64,000 nucleotides of DNA from JACCTH01 sp963761985. GTDB taxonomy: Bacteria; Actinomycetota; Acidimicrobiia; Spongiisociales; ZC4RG35. Below are positions 33,417 to 41,861 of this stretch, piece by piece. The stretch spans positions 124,001 through 188,000 of the forward strand of contig CAVXIT010000012.1 of NCBI GenBank assembly GCA_963761985.1, given 5' to 3'. The notes beneath the pieces were generated by a model that was not told the DNA's origin, searched no databases, and saw nothing but the letters and a program-made list of their open reading frames with translations. Each line of letters begins with the position of its first letter. The stretch's first letter is position 1. The translations under genes and the position numbers were made by a program.

Positions 33417-35212
33417 CAGGTGATCTCCATCGTCCCGTCCGCAAGCACGACGAGTCTCTCGCCACCGTCAAGAAAGATTGTGGCATCGCGACCTTCAATC
33501 AGCTCTGGTCCCGAGTACTCCGAACCAGGGGCCATGGAGCCGCTGACGTCTCGCCAACCAAGCACCGCAGGCGAGGTCGCAGCTACCCGCACCGTGACCA
33601 CCTCGATTTGGACTTCCGGCGTGACAAACCCATTGCGCGCTTGATGTGCTCTCTCGAAATCGGACGTCAGGCGATCGCTCCCCCGTTCGTAGATAACCGA
33701 CGTCTCGTGAGACTGCCCGCGATATCTAGCCTCGACCGTTACCACCAGCGCTTGCGCCTCGACGCCCAGCAAATCTTCCATCTCTTGACGGGCCCGATCC
33801 CCAACCTGGACGATGACCGTGTCGAGATCGCTCAGGTCAACTCCGATCACCGACTGCGAAACGTCGTGACGCAACGGGCTAAGCAGAAGTCCCAGGGCCG
33901 AAAAGACGCCCGGATGCGGGGGCACGAGGACTGCGGCCATACCCAGCGAACGGGCGAGCGCGGTGGCATGAAGCCCACCCGCCCCCCCAAATGCAACGAG
34001 GGCCGCTTCGCGCGGATCGGCGCCTTCCTCGACCGTGACCCTCCGAATCGCCCCCTCCATGTGCGAGTTGACGATCTCGACCATTCCCCGCGCGACCTCC
34101 TCCGGCCCCAAGCCCAGATCCTGGCCCAGAGATGTCAGCGCTCTTGTCGCCGCCGCCCGATCGAGCTCGACGCCTCCGGCCAGGGTCTGGCCTAATCGGC
34201 CCAGGACGAGATTGGCATCAGTCACCGTGGCCTGGGTTCCGCCGCGGCCGTAGGCCGCCGGACCGGGCCACGCGCCGGCGCTTTGCGGTCCGACCCGGAG
34301 CGCGCCACCGTTGTCGATCCAGCCGATCGAACCTCCTCCTGCTCCGATGGTGTGGACCGCAACCGCCGGTATCCGGCACACATAGCCCCCAATCGAGCGA
34401 TGCCCGCTCAGCTGTGGTTCGCCGGCTTCGATCCGGCAGACGTCGGTCGAGGTCCCGCCCATATCGAAAGAGACGACTCGACTCCAACCATGCGCCGATC
34501 CACAGGCTGCTGCTGCGACCACGCCGCCAGCCGGACCGGACAGAAGGATCGAGGCTGCGAGCTCGGCCGCACCCCTGGTCGAGGTGAGGCCACCCGCAGA
34601 CTGCATGACGAACACGCGTCGGCCGAGCCGGTCCTCCAACGCTTGCAGATATCGCTCGACGCCTGGCCGCAGGTATGCGTTGAGGACAGTCGTGGCGATT
34701 CGCTCGTACTCCCGAAATTCGGGATTCACGAACGACGATCGACTTATCGGAATCTTGCCGTTCCATTTGGCGACCGCTTGCGCGACCGCGATTTCCTCCG
34801 AGCTGTCTTCGTGAGCTCCGAGCAAGGCAATTGCCACAGAATCAGGGGCAGTGCTGGTGAGGAAGGCATCCAAGCCTTCGGGCGTTAAGTATCCAAAGCG
34901 CTCCGATCGCTCAACCAGACCGGGCGGTCGATCGGCGTTGCTGTCGTAGAGCGACGGGCGGTTCTGCCGACCGATCTCGATCGCGTCCTCAAAGCCGGCA
35001 GTCGTGATGAGAACGGTTCTCGCCCCTTTGCCTTCGAGCAAGGTATTGGTCGCAACCGTAGTCCCATGGAAGAGAAGGCCGTCGGGGGCGCCTTCGATGC
35101 CCGCAGCAACTCCTTCGCTCTGTTCGCGGGTGGTGGGCACTTTGTTGACCCGCAGGGCGTTGCCGTCCCACGACACGACGTCGGTGAAGGTACCCCCGAC
35201 GTCGACTGCCAC
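33413..35212 (-). CDS. Hydantoinase A/oxoprolinase family subunit
   Basis: A 599-residue ATP-using subunit with an actin-like ATPase fold. The phosphate-1 loop is VDVGGTFTDVV, then HGTTVATNTLLEGKGARTVLITTAGF and DMGGTSTDVC for the second phosphate loop; AFGGAGGLHATALARSLG is also typical. GTG 35212 begins right at the phosphate loop; TTG 35245 would add 11 residues but overlaps the divergent Nfu-like start. It heads an operon hyuA-hyuB-glcD-glcE-glcF plus a membrane protein. Confidence 0.9.
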   Translation of the reverse strand: MAVDVGGTFTDVVSWDGNALRVNKVPTTREQSEGVAAGIEGAPDGLLFHGTTVATNTLLEGKGARTVLITTAGFEDAIEIGRQNRPSLYDSNADRPPGLVERSERFGYLTPEGLDAFLTSTAPDSVAIALLGAHEDSSEEIAVAQAVAKWNGKIPISRSSFVNPEFREYERIATTVLNAYLRPGVERYLQALEDRLGRRVFVMQSAGGLTSTRGAAELAASILLSGPAGGVVAAAACGSAHGWSRVVSFDMGGTSTDVCRIEAGEPQLSGHRSIGGYVCRIPAVAVHTIGAGGGSIGWIDNGGALRVGPQSAGAWPGPAAYGRGGTQATVTDANLVLGRLGQTLAGGVELDRAAATRALTSLGQDLGLGPEEVARGMVEIVNSHMEGAIRRVTVEEGADPREAALVAFGGAGGLHATALARSLGMAAVLVPPHPGVFSALGLLLSPLRHDVSQSVIGVDLSDLDTVIVQVGDRARQEMEDLLGVEAQALVVTVEARYRGQSHETSVIYERGSDRLTSDFERAHQARNGFVTPEVQIEVVTVRVAATSPAVLGWRDVSGSMAPGSEYSGPELIEGRDATIFLDGGERLVVLADGTMEITW

Positions 35213-35236
35213 GGCACCTGTGATAGAAAGTGGCGC

Positions 35237-35488
35237 GTGATCCAAGTCGAGTCAACCCCCAACCCCAACGCGGTCAAGTTCAGCGTCGGCCAGCCCGTGG
35301 GCGGGCCCGCGACCTTCGTTGCCGGTCAGCCAACCGACAACGCAATGGCGCAGGAATTGCTGGAGTTGCCCGGCGTAACCAGCATCTTTATCACCGCCGA
35401 CTTCGTGACAATTTCGAAGTCGACCGAAACTGCCTGGGACGAGATCGTCCCGAGAGCCAGCGAGATCCTTGCCGAACATTTCGCTTGA
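35237..35488 (+). CDS. Nfu/NifU N-terminal domain protein
   Basis: An 83-residue protein that is just the Nfu N-terminal domain: IQVESTPNPNAVKFSVGQPVGG at the start and the ELLELPGVTSIFITADFVTISKS strand pair are diagnostic. The C-terminal NifU domain with the C-x-x-C cluster-binding site is absent, so it cannot be a full Fe-S scaffold alone. GTG 35237 is the start. It is translationally coupled to the cytochrome b561 gene by a TTGA overlap and divergent from hyuA. Confidence 0.85.
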   Translation: MIQVESTPNPNAVKFSVGQPVGGPATFVAGQPTDNAMAQELLELPGVTSIFITADFVTISKSTETAWDEIVPRASEILAEHFA

Positions 35489-36021
35489 GCATTCTGGCTG
35501 AAACCGCTTCGGGCTATTCGCAGGTCACGAGATGGCTTCATTGGGGCATCTTTTTTCTGATGGCCGCTCAATTCGTCGTTGGCTATGCCCTCGAGGAATT
35601 GGATGAGGATGAGGGCTTTTCCGAGGACCGGCTCTTCGCCCTTCACGCAGCTTTTGGTCTGACGATCTTGCTCCTGGCATTCGTGCGGACCTGGTGGCGA
35701 CGGACCCGGCCGCTCCCACCCTGGGCACCGACGCTGTCGAGCTTCGAGCGTCGCTACGCCCACCAGGTCGAACGAGTTCTCTACTTGTTGATGTACACGA
35801 TCCCGCTCAGTGGGCTCGGCCTGGCGGTCGCAGACGAGCGACGGTTGCCGATCCTTGGCCGGTTTGAACTGTCGGATCTATTCGAGGATGCAGAGGACTT
35901 GTTCGAGCTCGCCCACATCGGCAGTCATGTTGTCTTCTTTATCTTCTTCGCTCTCCACGTGGGACTGGTTCTCAAGCACCAGTTCGTGAACGGCGACCGC
36001 TTGTTGAATCGAATGCTTTAG
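35485..36021 (+). CDS. Cytochrome b561 family membrane protein
   Basis: A 178-residue four-helix di-heme cytochrome. Candidate heme ligands are His in RWLHWGIFF and LHAAFGLTILLL of the first helices and HIGSHVVFFIFFALHVGLVLKHQF in the last helix. An acidic insert (LEELDEDEGFSEDR) and another (DLFEDAEDLFE) lie between helices. It should carry electrons between quinol and an acceptor. TTG 35485 overlaps the Nfu stop as TTGA. The stop overlaps that of the convergent gene by 4 bases. Confidence 0.85.
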   Translation: MSILAETASGYSQVTRWLHWGIFFLMAAQFVVGYALEELDEDEGFSEDRLFALHAAFGLTILLLAFVRTWWRRTRPLPPWAPTLSSFERRYAHQVERVLYLLMYTIPLSGLGLAVADERRLPILGRFELSDLFEDAEDLFELAHIGSHVVFFIFFALHVGLVLKHQFVNGDRLLNRML

Positions 36022-36812
36022 CCAGGCACAGGGCTGCCATCGGGAGCGAACCAGAAAACGACAGGCCACGAACCCCCGAACCGATCGGCCACAGCGACAA
36101 CCACCCGCCAGAGATCACCGACCTGAGTGCCTTCGAGGACCGTGCCACTTTTGGTAGCAGCCGAGAGGATTGGTTCGGGAACCGGTCCGGCGGCGAAGGG
36201 AGGGCCCGGACGGAGCTGGGGGGCGGTCACCTCTTCGGGCAGGTCGACCACAACCCAGCCGCCGGATTCCCAGCGAAGCGTCCATGCCAGGGCGCGGTCG
36301 GGAAGCCTTTCGTATGGCGCATCACCAGTAGCGGCGAGAAGCCTGGCCAGGACAACTGCTCGGTAGTTGTTCCCTTCCTCGGCGACCGCGATGGTGCGGG
36401 CCGATTCGACAAAGACGCGTTGGCCGTCAACGGGAGCAGGCAGAGCTGAGCCGGCCGGGAGCAGTGCGGCCAAATCGGTGCTCGCCGACCCATCGACCGT
36501 TAGGTAGGTCTCGGTCATCCACTCCGCCCAACTAGCTGCTTCGTCGGCGACGTTGGGCACGGCCATCAAGGCTTCCTCGGTGAGGAGAGAAGTTGTCGTG
36601 GCTTCCGCCAAAGACGTGGTGGTCGCAATCACGACGACTTCGGTAGTGGGTGGCGGCGAAGACTCACTGCGAGCAAACACAAAAAACAGCGCGGCTATCG
36701 CGGCCAAGCCGGCGAGCCCATAACCGAGATGGCGAGGCGGAATCGGATTCCGCTTCGGCCCCGACGCACTCAAATGCTCCCAAGGGATGCGCTCAAAGGT
36801 TTCGTCGTCCAC
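36018..36812 (-). CDS. Membrane-anchored hypothetical protein
   Basis: A 264-residue protein with a short cytoplasmic N terminus, one helix (about residues 31-47, LAGLAAIAALFFVFA), a Thr-rich linker and an exported domain of about 185 residues ending in VVVAVADRFGGSWPVVFWFAPDG. The exported domain has strands and an SNTF-like look but I cannot assign a family. GTG 36812 is the start. It is convergent with the cytochrome gene and divergent from the next membrane-anchored protein, which has a similar Thr-rich linker. Confidence 0.65.
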   Translation of the reverse strand: MDDETFERIPWEHLSASGPKRNPIPPRHLGYGLAGLAAIAALFFVFARSESSPPPTTEVVVIATTTSLAEATTTSLLTEEALMAVPNVADEAASWAEWMTETYLTVDGSASTDLAALLPAGSALPAPVDGQRVFVESARTIAVAEEGNNYRAVVLARLLAATGDAPYERLPDRALAWTLRWESGGWVVVDLPEEVTAPQLRPGPPFAAGPVPEPILSAATKSGTVLEGTQVGDLWRVVVAVADRFGGSWPVVFWFAPDGSPVPG

Positions 36813-36908
36813 TGGCCAAACGTACGAGACCCGGGGGTTGTCTTCAATCCCCTTGCCAATCCCTTTGTCTGGGCCGACGCCCTCTCATGACTACCCTGCC
36901 ACGCGTTC

Positions 36909-37511
36909 TTGACCACTAACTACGACCCCAAACCCGGCCGGTGGATGCTGCCCCTTGTGGTGTTAGCGATGGTCGCCTTCACCTACTTATTCGTTCGCGA
37001 GTTGCCGGCGGCGGCGGGTGGCGACTCGGATGAATCGACCACAACGACGGCGTTTGGGGCGACGACTACCACCGACGTCGACTCGACCACGACCACCGAA
37101 CAGGTGGTTCTTGATCCGGAAGCCCAGGTCTACTTCGACAACCTGGCCGGGTACCAGACCCGCATGACCGATCTGCAAACCCAGCTTGCGTCCGCCAACA
37201 GCGGCTGGGACGCAAACCCCCGCACCGTCACTTTCGATCAAGCCGAGGCCGCGTTCAGTGCCGTGGCAGAGGGCGCCGCGGCTCTCGCCGCCGAAGCAGC
37301 CGCGCTGGTTCCTCCGGCGGATTTCACCGAGAACCACGCAGGTATCGCGGCGGCAGTCCAGCAAGCCGCCGATGCGGCCACCGCCGCCCTAGCTGGACTT
37401 CGTGCTCCCTCGCCAGACACGGGTGAAGGCCGACGCACAGCGGTGGCCAATTTTGATACCGCGGTCGCCGCCCTCGACCAGGCGATAGCCGACTCCATCC
37501 CGGCCGGGTAG
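36909..37511 (+). CDS. Membrane-anchored hypothetical protein with Thr linker and helical exported domain
   Basis: A 200-residue protein: TTNYDPKPGRWMLPLVVLAM opens with one membrane helix (residues 13-30), then a linker rich in Thr (STTTTAFGATTTTD), then an Ala-rich, heptad-like helical domain. It probably sits outside the cell membrane. TTG 36909 is the likely start; ATG 36945 inside the helix is the alternative. No family is recognised. It ends 8 bases before the Eis-like gene and likely shares its transcript. Confidence 0.65.
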   Translation: MTTNYDPKPGRWMLPLVVLAMVAFTYLFVRELPAAAGGDSDESTTTTAFGATTTTDVDSTTTTEQVVLDPEAQVYFDNLAGYQTRMTDLQTQLASANSGWDANPRTVTFDQAEAAFSAVAEGAAALAAEAAALVPPADFTENHAGIAAAVQQAADAATAALAGLRAPSPDTGEGRRTAVANFDTAVAALDQAIADSIPAG

Positions 37512-37519
37512 AGCAGTCG

Positions 37520-38728
37520 ATGGCGATCGAGATCCGCCCGGCCGAACCGGCGGAGGCTTCCAACTTTGCCCGCACGATGGCCGGCGTGTTCGCCTGGGAC
37601 CTGGAAGACGCCAACCTCGAACGATTCAAGACCACATGGGAACCCGAACGCTCCCACTGCGCCTACGACAACGGGAAAATGGTCGCCACGCTTGGGACTC
37701 TCAGTCTGGAGTTCAGCGTGCCGGGCGGCACAATTCGTGCCGGAGGGACCACCCAAGTGTCGGTCCTCCCAAGCCACCGGCGACAGGGAATCCTCCGCAA
37801 GCTGATGACCGCTCATCTGCGCGAGGTAGCGGATCGCGGCGAAGCGGTTGCGGCGCTTTGGGCTTCGGAAGCGTCGATCTACGGGCGGTTTGGCTTCGGA
37901 CCGGCAACCTCGGCGTTGGAAGTGAAGATCCCCACGCAATATGGAACTTTTCATCGCCTCGCTCCTGAGCCGGCGGCGGTGGAGCTGATCTCCCTCGATG
38001 AAGCTCGGGAGGTATTGCCCCCGATCAACGCTTCCATCTCTAGGACCTGGCCGGCTATGTTCGCCCGACAAGAGAACTGGTGGAATGCGCGCTGGTTTTC
38101 CGACCTGCCATCCGATCGCTTCGGCGCCACGTCAATGCGAGCCGCCGTGACCAAAGCCGGAGACGGATATGTCTTGTACCGGCAGAAGTCGAAATGGAAC
38201 GACGGCAACTTCGCCGGCGAACTCATCGTTCGCGATCTGATGGCGCAGAGCCCCGAATCGTGGGCCGGACTCTGGGCCTTCGTCCTTGGCCATGATCTCG
38301 TGGCGACCGTGGAGGCTGAGCTGCGTCCTCCGCAGGAGCCGCTCCTGCAACTGCTCGCCAACGAGCGTCGCGCCTTGGTCACGCAATCCGATGGGCTTTG
38401 GATCCGGCTCAACCATCCCGCGACGGCACTCGCCGGGCGCCGATACAGCACGGAGGGAGCACTGGTCATCGAGGCGCACGACCAGCTCGACGGGTCCATC
38501 CACACCCTCCTTTTGGAAGGCGGACCCGATGGGGCGACGTGCACCACCACCGACCGTCCGCCCGACCTGGTGCTGGACACCGAGGACCTGGGCGCGGCCT
38601 ATCTCGGCTGGTCACGCTTTCGCAGCCTCGCCCGCACGGGACGAATCGGTGGAGACCAGCAAGCCCTCGCGTTGGCTGACCACATGTTCGGCTGGGACCC
38701 GCTCCCCTGGTGCCCCGAGATCTTCTAA
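37520..38728 (+). CDS. Eis-like GNAT acetyltransferase
   Basis: A 402-residue protein with the tripartite Eis fold: an N-terminal GNAT domain with the acetyl-CoA loop VSVLPSHRRQGILRKLM, a second GNAT-like domain, and a sterol-carrier-like C-terminal domain. The catalytic Tyr is in SEASIYGRFGFGPA (Tyr121) and the chain ends in Phe, whose carboxylate acts in catalysis in Eis proteins. Eis enzymes acetylate amines of aminoglycosides and lysine side chains, but the native substrate here is unknown. ATG 37520 follows the upstream gene closely. Confidence 0.88.
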   Translation: MAIEIRPAEPAEASNFARTMAGVFAWDLEDANLERFKTTWEPERSHCAYDNGKMVATLGTLSLEFSVPGGTIRAGGTTQVSVLPSHRRQGILRKLMTAHLREVADRGEAVAALWASEASIYGRFGFGPATSALEVKIPTQYGTFHRLAPEPAAVELISLDEAREVLPPINASISRTWPAMFARQENWWNARWFSDLPSDRFGATSMRAAVTKAGDGYVLYRQKSKWNDGNFAGELIVRDLMAQSPESWAGLWAFVLGHDLVATVEAELRPPQEPLLQLLANERRALVTQSDGLWIRLNHPATALAGRRYSTEGALVIEAHDQLDGSIHTLLLEGGPDGATCTTTDRPPDLVLDTEDLGAAYLGWSRFRSLARTGRIGGDQQALALADHMFGWDPLPWCPEIF

Positions 38729-38770
38729 TACGTCGCGCCGGGAGGGGGGCGTTTTCTTGCTTTGCGAGGT

Positions 38771-40195
38771 CTAGACGTCGTAGAAGAGGTAGAACTCGTA
38801 GGGATGGGGGCGGAGCCGGATGGCGTCCACCTCGCGGAGGGTCTTGTACTCGATCCAGGTCGAGATCAGCTCTTCGCTGAAGACCCCGCCCGTGAGCAGG
38901 AACTCGTGGTCGGCTTCGAGCGCGGCGAGCGCCTCGTCGAGGCTGGCCGGAACCGAAGGGAGGTTCTTCAATTCCTCCGGCGGCAAGTCGTAGATGTCCT
39001 TGTCAACGGGGTCCATCGGCTCGATCCGATTCTGGATGCCGTCGAGGCCGGCCATCAACATCGCCGAGAACGCCAGGTAGGGGTTGCAGCTCGGGTCGGG
39101 ACAGCGGAACTCGAGCCGCTTCGCCGCCGGCTTCTGGCTGTACTGCGGGATCCGAATCGCCGCCGACCGGTTACGGGACGAATAGACCAAATTGACGGGT
39201 GCCTCGTAGCCGGGGACGAGCCGCCGGTAGGAGTTCGTCGTCGGAGCGGCAAAGGCCAGGATCGACGGTGCGTGCTTTAGCAGCCCGCCGATGTACCACC
39301 GGGCCATATCCGACAGCCCGGCATATCCGGCTTCGTCATAGAACAGCGGCTTATCACCGTTCCACAGCGATTGATGGGTATGCATCCCTGAGCCGTTGTC
39401 TTCGAAGATCGGCTTGGGCATGAAAGTCACCGACTTGCCGTGCTGCCAAGCGACGTTTTTCACGATGTACTTGTAAAGGGTCACTTTGTCGGCCATGCGC
39501 AGCAAGGTGTCATAGCGCATGTCGATTTCGGCCTGGCCGGCTGTTCCCACCTCGTGATGCTGGACCTCGATCTCTATTCCCGCCGTCTCGAGCGCCGCGG
39601 TCATCTCCGAGCGCAGATCCTGGAAATGGTCGGTGGGCGGAACGGGGAAGTAGCCCTCCTTGTAACGAGGCTTGTAGGCCAGGTTGCCTCCCGGCTCGTC
39701 GCGACCCGAGTTCCACGCGCCTTCCTCTGAGTCCACGAAGTAGTAGGCCGAGTGCTGATTCTGTCCGAAGCGGGCCGAGTCGAAGATGTAGAACTCCGCC
39801 TCCGGACCCCAATACGAAGTCTCAGCCAGGCCCGTCGATTGGAGGTAGGCCTCGGCCTTCTTAGCGATATAGCGGGGATCGCGGTCGTAGGGCTCGCCTG
39901 TGAGCGGGTCGTGCACGAAGCAATACAGGAGCAGCGTCTTGCGGCTGCGAAAAGGATCATCAACCGCGGAAGCCGGGTCGGGGATGAGCAACATGTCCGA
40001 TTCCTGGATGGCCTGGAAGCCACGAATCGAGGAACCGTCGAAGCCAAAGCCGTCCTCGAACGAATCGGCCGTCAACTGCTTGACCGGCACCGTGAAATGT
40101 TGGACCTGACCGGGAAGGTCGCAGAAACGGAGGTCGATGAACTCGTACCCGCCGTCTTTGACCATCTTCAATACGTCCGCCGGCGAATCCGCCAT
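38771..40195 (-). CDS. glnA: Type I glutamine synthetase
   Basis: A 474-residue dodecameric enzyme that makes glutamine from glutamate, ammonia and ATP. Motifs are FDGSSIRGFQAIQESDM, HHEVGTAGQAEIDMRY, MPKPIFEDNGSGMHTHQSLW for the ATP and ammonia sites, and NRSAAIRIP. The Tyr in DIYDLPPEELKNLP fits the adenylylation site of the GS-I beta class, so control by GlnE is likely. ATG 40195 follows AAGGAG at good spacing. A GTAAC-n6-TTAAC element lies about 75 bases upstream. It is transcribed after the ATP-grasp gene. Confidence 0.95.
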   Translation of the reverse strand: MADSPADVLKMVKDGGYEFIDLRFCDLPGQVQHFTVPVKQLTADSFEDGFGFDGSSIRGFQAIQESDMLLIPDPASAVDDPFRSRKTLLLYCFVHDPLTGEPYDRDPRYIAKKAEAYLQSTGLAETSYWGPEAEFYIFDSARFGQNQHSAYYFVDSEEGAWNSGRDEPGGNLAYKPRYKEGYFPVPPTDHFQDLRSEMTAALETAGIEIEVQHHEVGTAGQAEIDMRYDTLLRMADKVTLYKYIVKNVAWQHGKSVTFMPKPIFEDNGSGMHTHQSLWNGDKPLFYDEAGYAGLSDMARWYIGGLLKHAPSILAFAAPTTNSYRRLVPGYEAPVNLVYSSRNRSAAIRIPQYSQKPAAKRLEFRCPDPSCNPYLAFSAMLMAGLDGIQNRIEPMDPVDKDIYDLPPEELKNLPSVPASLDEALAALEADHEFLLTGGVFSEELISTWIEYKTLREVDAIRLRPHPYEFYLFYDV

Positions 40196-40267
40196 GCAGC
40201 TCACTCCTTCGTTTTGTTGAACGACGGCATTGTGGCCGCTGAGGGATTTCCTTGCGGTTGCTCGATT

Positions 40268-40283
40268 GTTAAGGCTCTGTTAC
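40268..40283 (-). promoter_or_regulatory. Possible GlnR-like box upstream of glnA
   Basis: On the glnA strand the sequence reads GTAAC, six bases, TTAAC, which resembles the actinobacterial GlnR half-site pattern gTnAC-n6-GaAAC. It lies about 75 bases before the glnA start and overlaps the end of the preceding gene. The match is partial and a chance hit is possible. Confidence 0.3.
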
Positions 40284-41800
40284 GAGCCGCTCTCGGCGAG
40301 TTCAGAAACGACCTGCCCGGCCCGATGAAAGCGCCGCTCGGCATCCTCGGGACTGGTTCCGACTGCCGTCACCCCCAATCGGCCGGCAACGGCCACGGCA
40401 CTTACAAGATGAAGGGCGATCCCGGTCTTCGTATCCTCGTCCCAACGCAGCCGGGGATCTTCCACTCGGTCCAAAACATCATCAGTCGTTAACGCGCGAT
40501 ATGAATCATCCTCGAGATGATCGGTGGCGACATAGAACCGCTCGCCCCCGTCGACGGGAAACGTGTTCGAGTCCGGATCGAATTCGCCGTCCGTCAGGGC
40601 GCTGAGAGTGAGCATTGGATGAGTAGTGCCGCCGTTCCTGAGATTGATCTCGATTGCATACGGCTGCCAACCGCCAGGCTTCTTGACCACCACGAAGTCG
40701 ATGCCGAAACGGCCGATCACCCCTTGATTGGCGAGATGTTCTCCGACCTTGGCACCAAGCTCGGCGATCTGGGCCCCGTACCCCGATTCGGCGGGAAACT
40801 TGCAACCAAGAAAAGTCTGCCCGGTTGCTCCTCCCAGCACCTGATCGTGGGTGGACAACACCTCGACCTCACGAAGGGGATTGGCGCGAAGCTGAACACT
40901 GGGGCTCCGAATTTCGGGGCCTTCAATTCGTTCCTCGACGATTCCTCCGCGATGGACGAGCGCTGCTAGGAACTCCTCAGCCGTCCCCTCCTGATCCTCA
41001 ACTTCCAGATGCTCGACACGCCGGCGTAGAGCGGACTTGGAGTCGACTCCCTCGACCCTGACCTGGGCATTGCCCAGACCGCCAGCCGAATCGTCCAGCT
41101 TGACCATTGCGACCTTGAGCCCAGGAGTGGACGCGCGCAGGCTCTCCAATGCTGCGACGACGTCATCGGCACTGAATACTCCCTCGACCCCGGACGGGTA
41201 CGGGACGCCGGCTTCGGCAAACGCTTGCCGGCTCCCGCTCTTCGTTCCCAGGAAGGCGAGCGTGGGGTCAGGCCCATACACGGGGGTGTCCAGGAGGTTC
41301 CCCAAGAGCACCTCCTTGGGAGTGGTGTTGAACGGGAAGATGACCCGGAAAGGGCTAGTCGCGGCTAGGCGCTTTAGCCGCTGCACGAGCAAGGGCCGCT
41401 CAAGGATCTTGTCGATCAACGGCCGCGCGGAGCCATCGCCGGCGGAGACCAGGGTTACCCGTTCATGCAAACCGGTCGGACGCGCACCGGGCATCAAAGA
41501 CATGTAGTAGTCCACCAACCGCGGGAGGATTGGCTGGGAGGTGACGTAGATCACCCGTGTCCCCGGATTCTTGACCGCTGCCAGCATCAGGAAGAGAAAC
41601 CGCTCTTCGTAGGCCGGCACCACCGGGTAGAGGTGACTCGGCAGATCCATGTTCATCGAGTTGACAACAACGAGGGTCCGTGGTGTCTCCCCGACCCGGC
41701 GAGTCGTCATGGAGCCCCAGTTTTCTGCCAGCGAGGCCTGCAAAGTTCGGAAGCGAGTCAGGTCGGAATCTGACAGGAAATCCGGACTGTGACCCGCCAC
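40280..41800 (-). CDS. PGM1-like peptide ligase (ATP-grasp)
   Basis: A 506-residue protein that matches in outline the ATP-grasp ligases related to PGM1 of pheganomycin synthesis. It has the N-terminal region TPRTLVVVNSMNMDLPSHLYPVVPAYEERFLFL, a middle segment GTKSGSRQAFAEAGVPYPSG, the ATP-grasp core AMVKLDDSAGGLGNAQ and EIRSPSVQLRANP, and metal-binding IGRFGIDFVVV...YAIEINLRNGGTTHPML. Such ligases join amino acids or peptides with ATP. GTG 41800 is the start. It lies on the same strand just before glnA, with 84 bases between them. Confidence 0.75.
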   Translation of the reverse strand: MAGHSPDFLSDSDLTRFRTLQASLAENWGSMTTRRVGETPRTLVVVNSMNMDLPSHLYPVVPAYEERFLFLMLAAVKNPGTRVIYVTSQPILPRLVDYYMSLMPGARPTGLHERVTLVSAGDGSARPLIDKILERPLLVQRLKRLAATSPFRVIFPFNTTPKEVLLGNLLDTPVYGPDPTLAFLGTKSGSRQAFAEAGVPYPSGVEGVFSADDVVAALESLRASTPGLKVAMVKLDDSAGGLGNAQVRVEGVDSKSALRRRVEHLEVEDQEGTAEEFLAALVHRGGIVEERIEGPEIRSPSVQLRANPLREVEVLSTHDQVLGGATGQTFLGCKFPAESGYGAQIAELGAKVGEHLANQGVIGRFGIDFVVVKKPGGWQPYAIEINLRNGGTTHPMLTLSALTDGEFDPDSNTFPVDGGERFYVATDHLEDDSYRALTTDDVLDRVEDPRLRWDEDTKTGIALHLVSAVAVAGRLGVTAVGTSPEDAERRFHRAGQVVSELAESGS

Positions 41801-41861
41801 TCGCCGATCCTATTGAGCCTGCCTTGGGCGATGCCGTTCAGGTAGGTACCGTTGACGTTGG

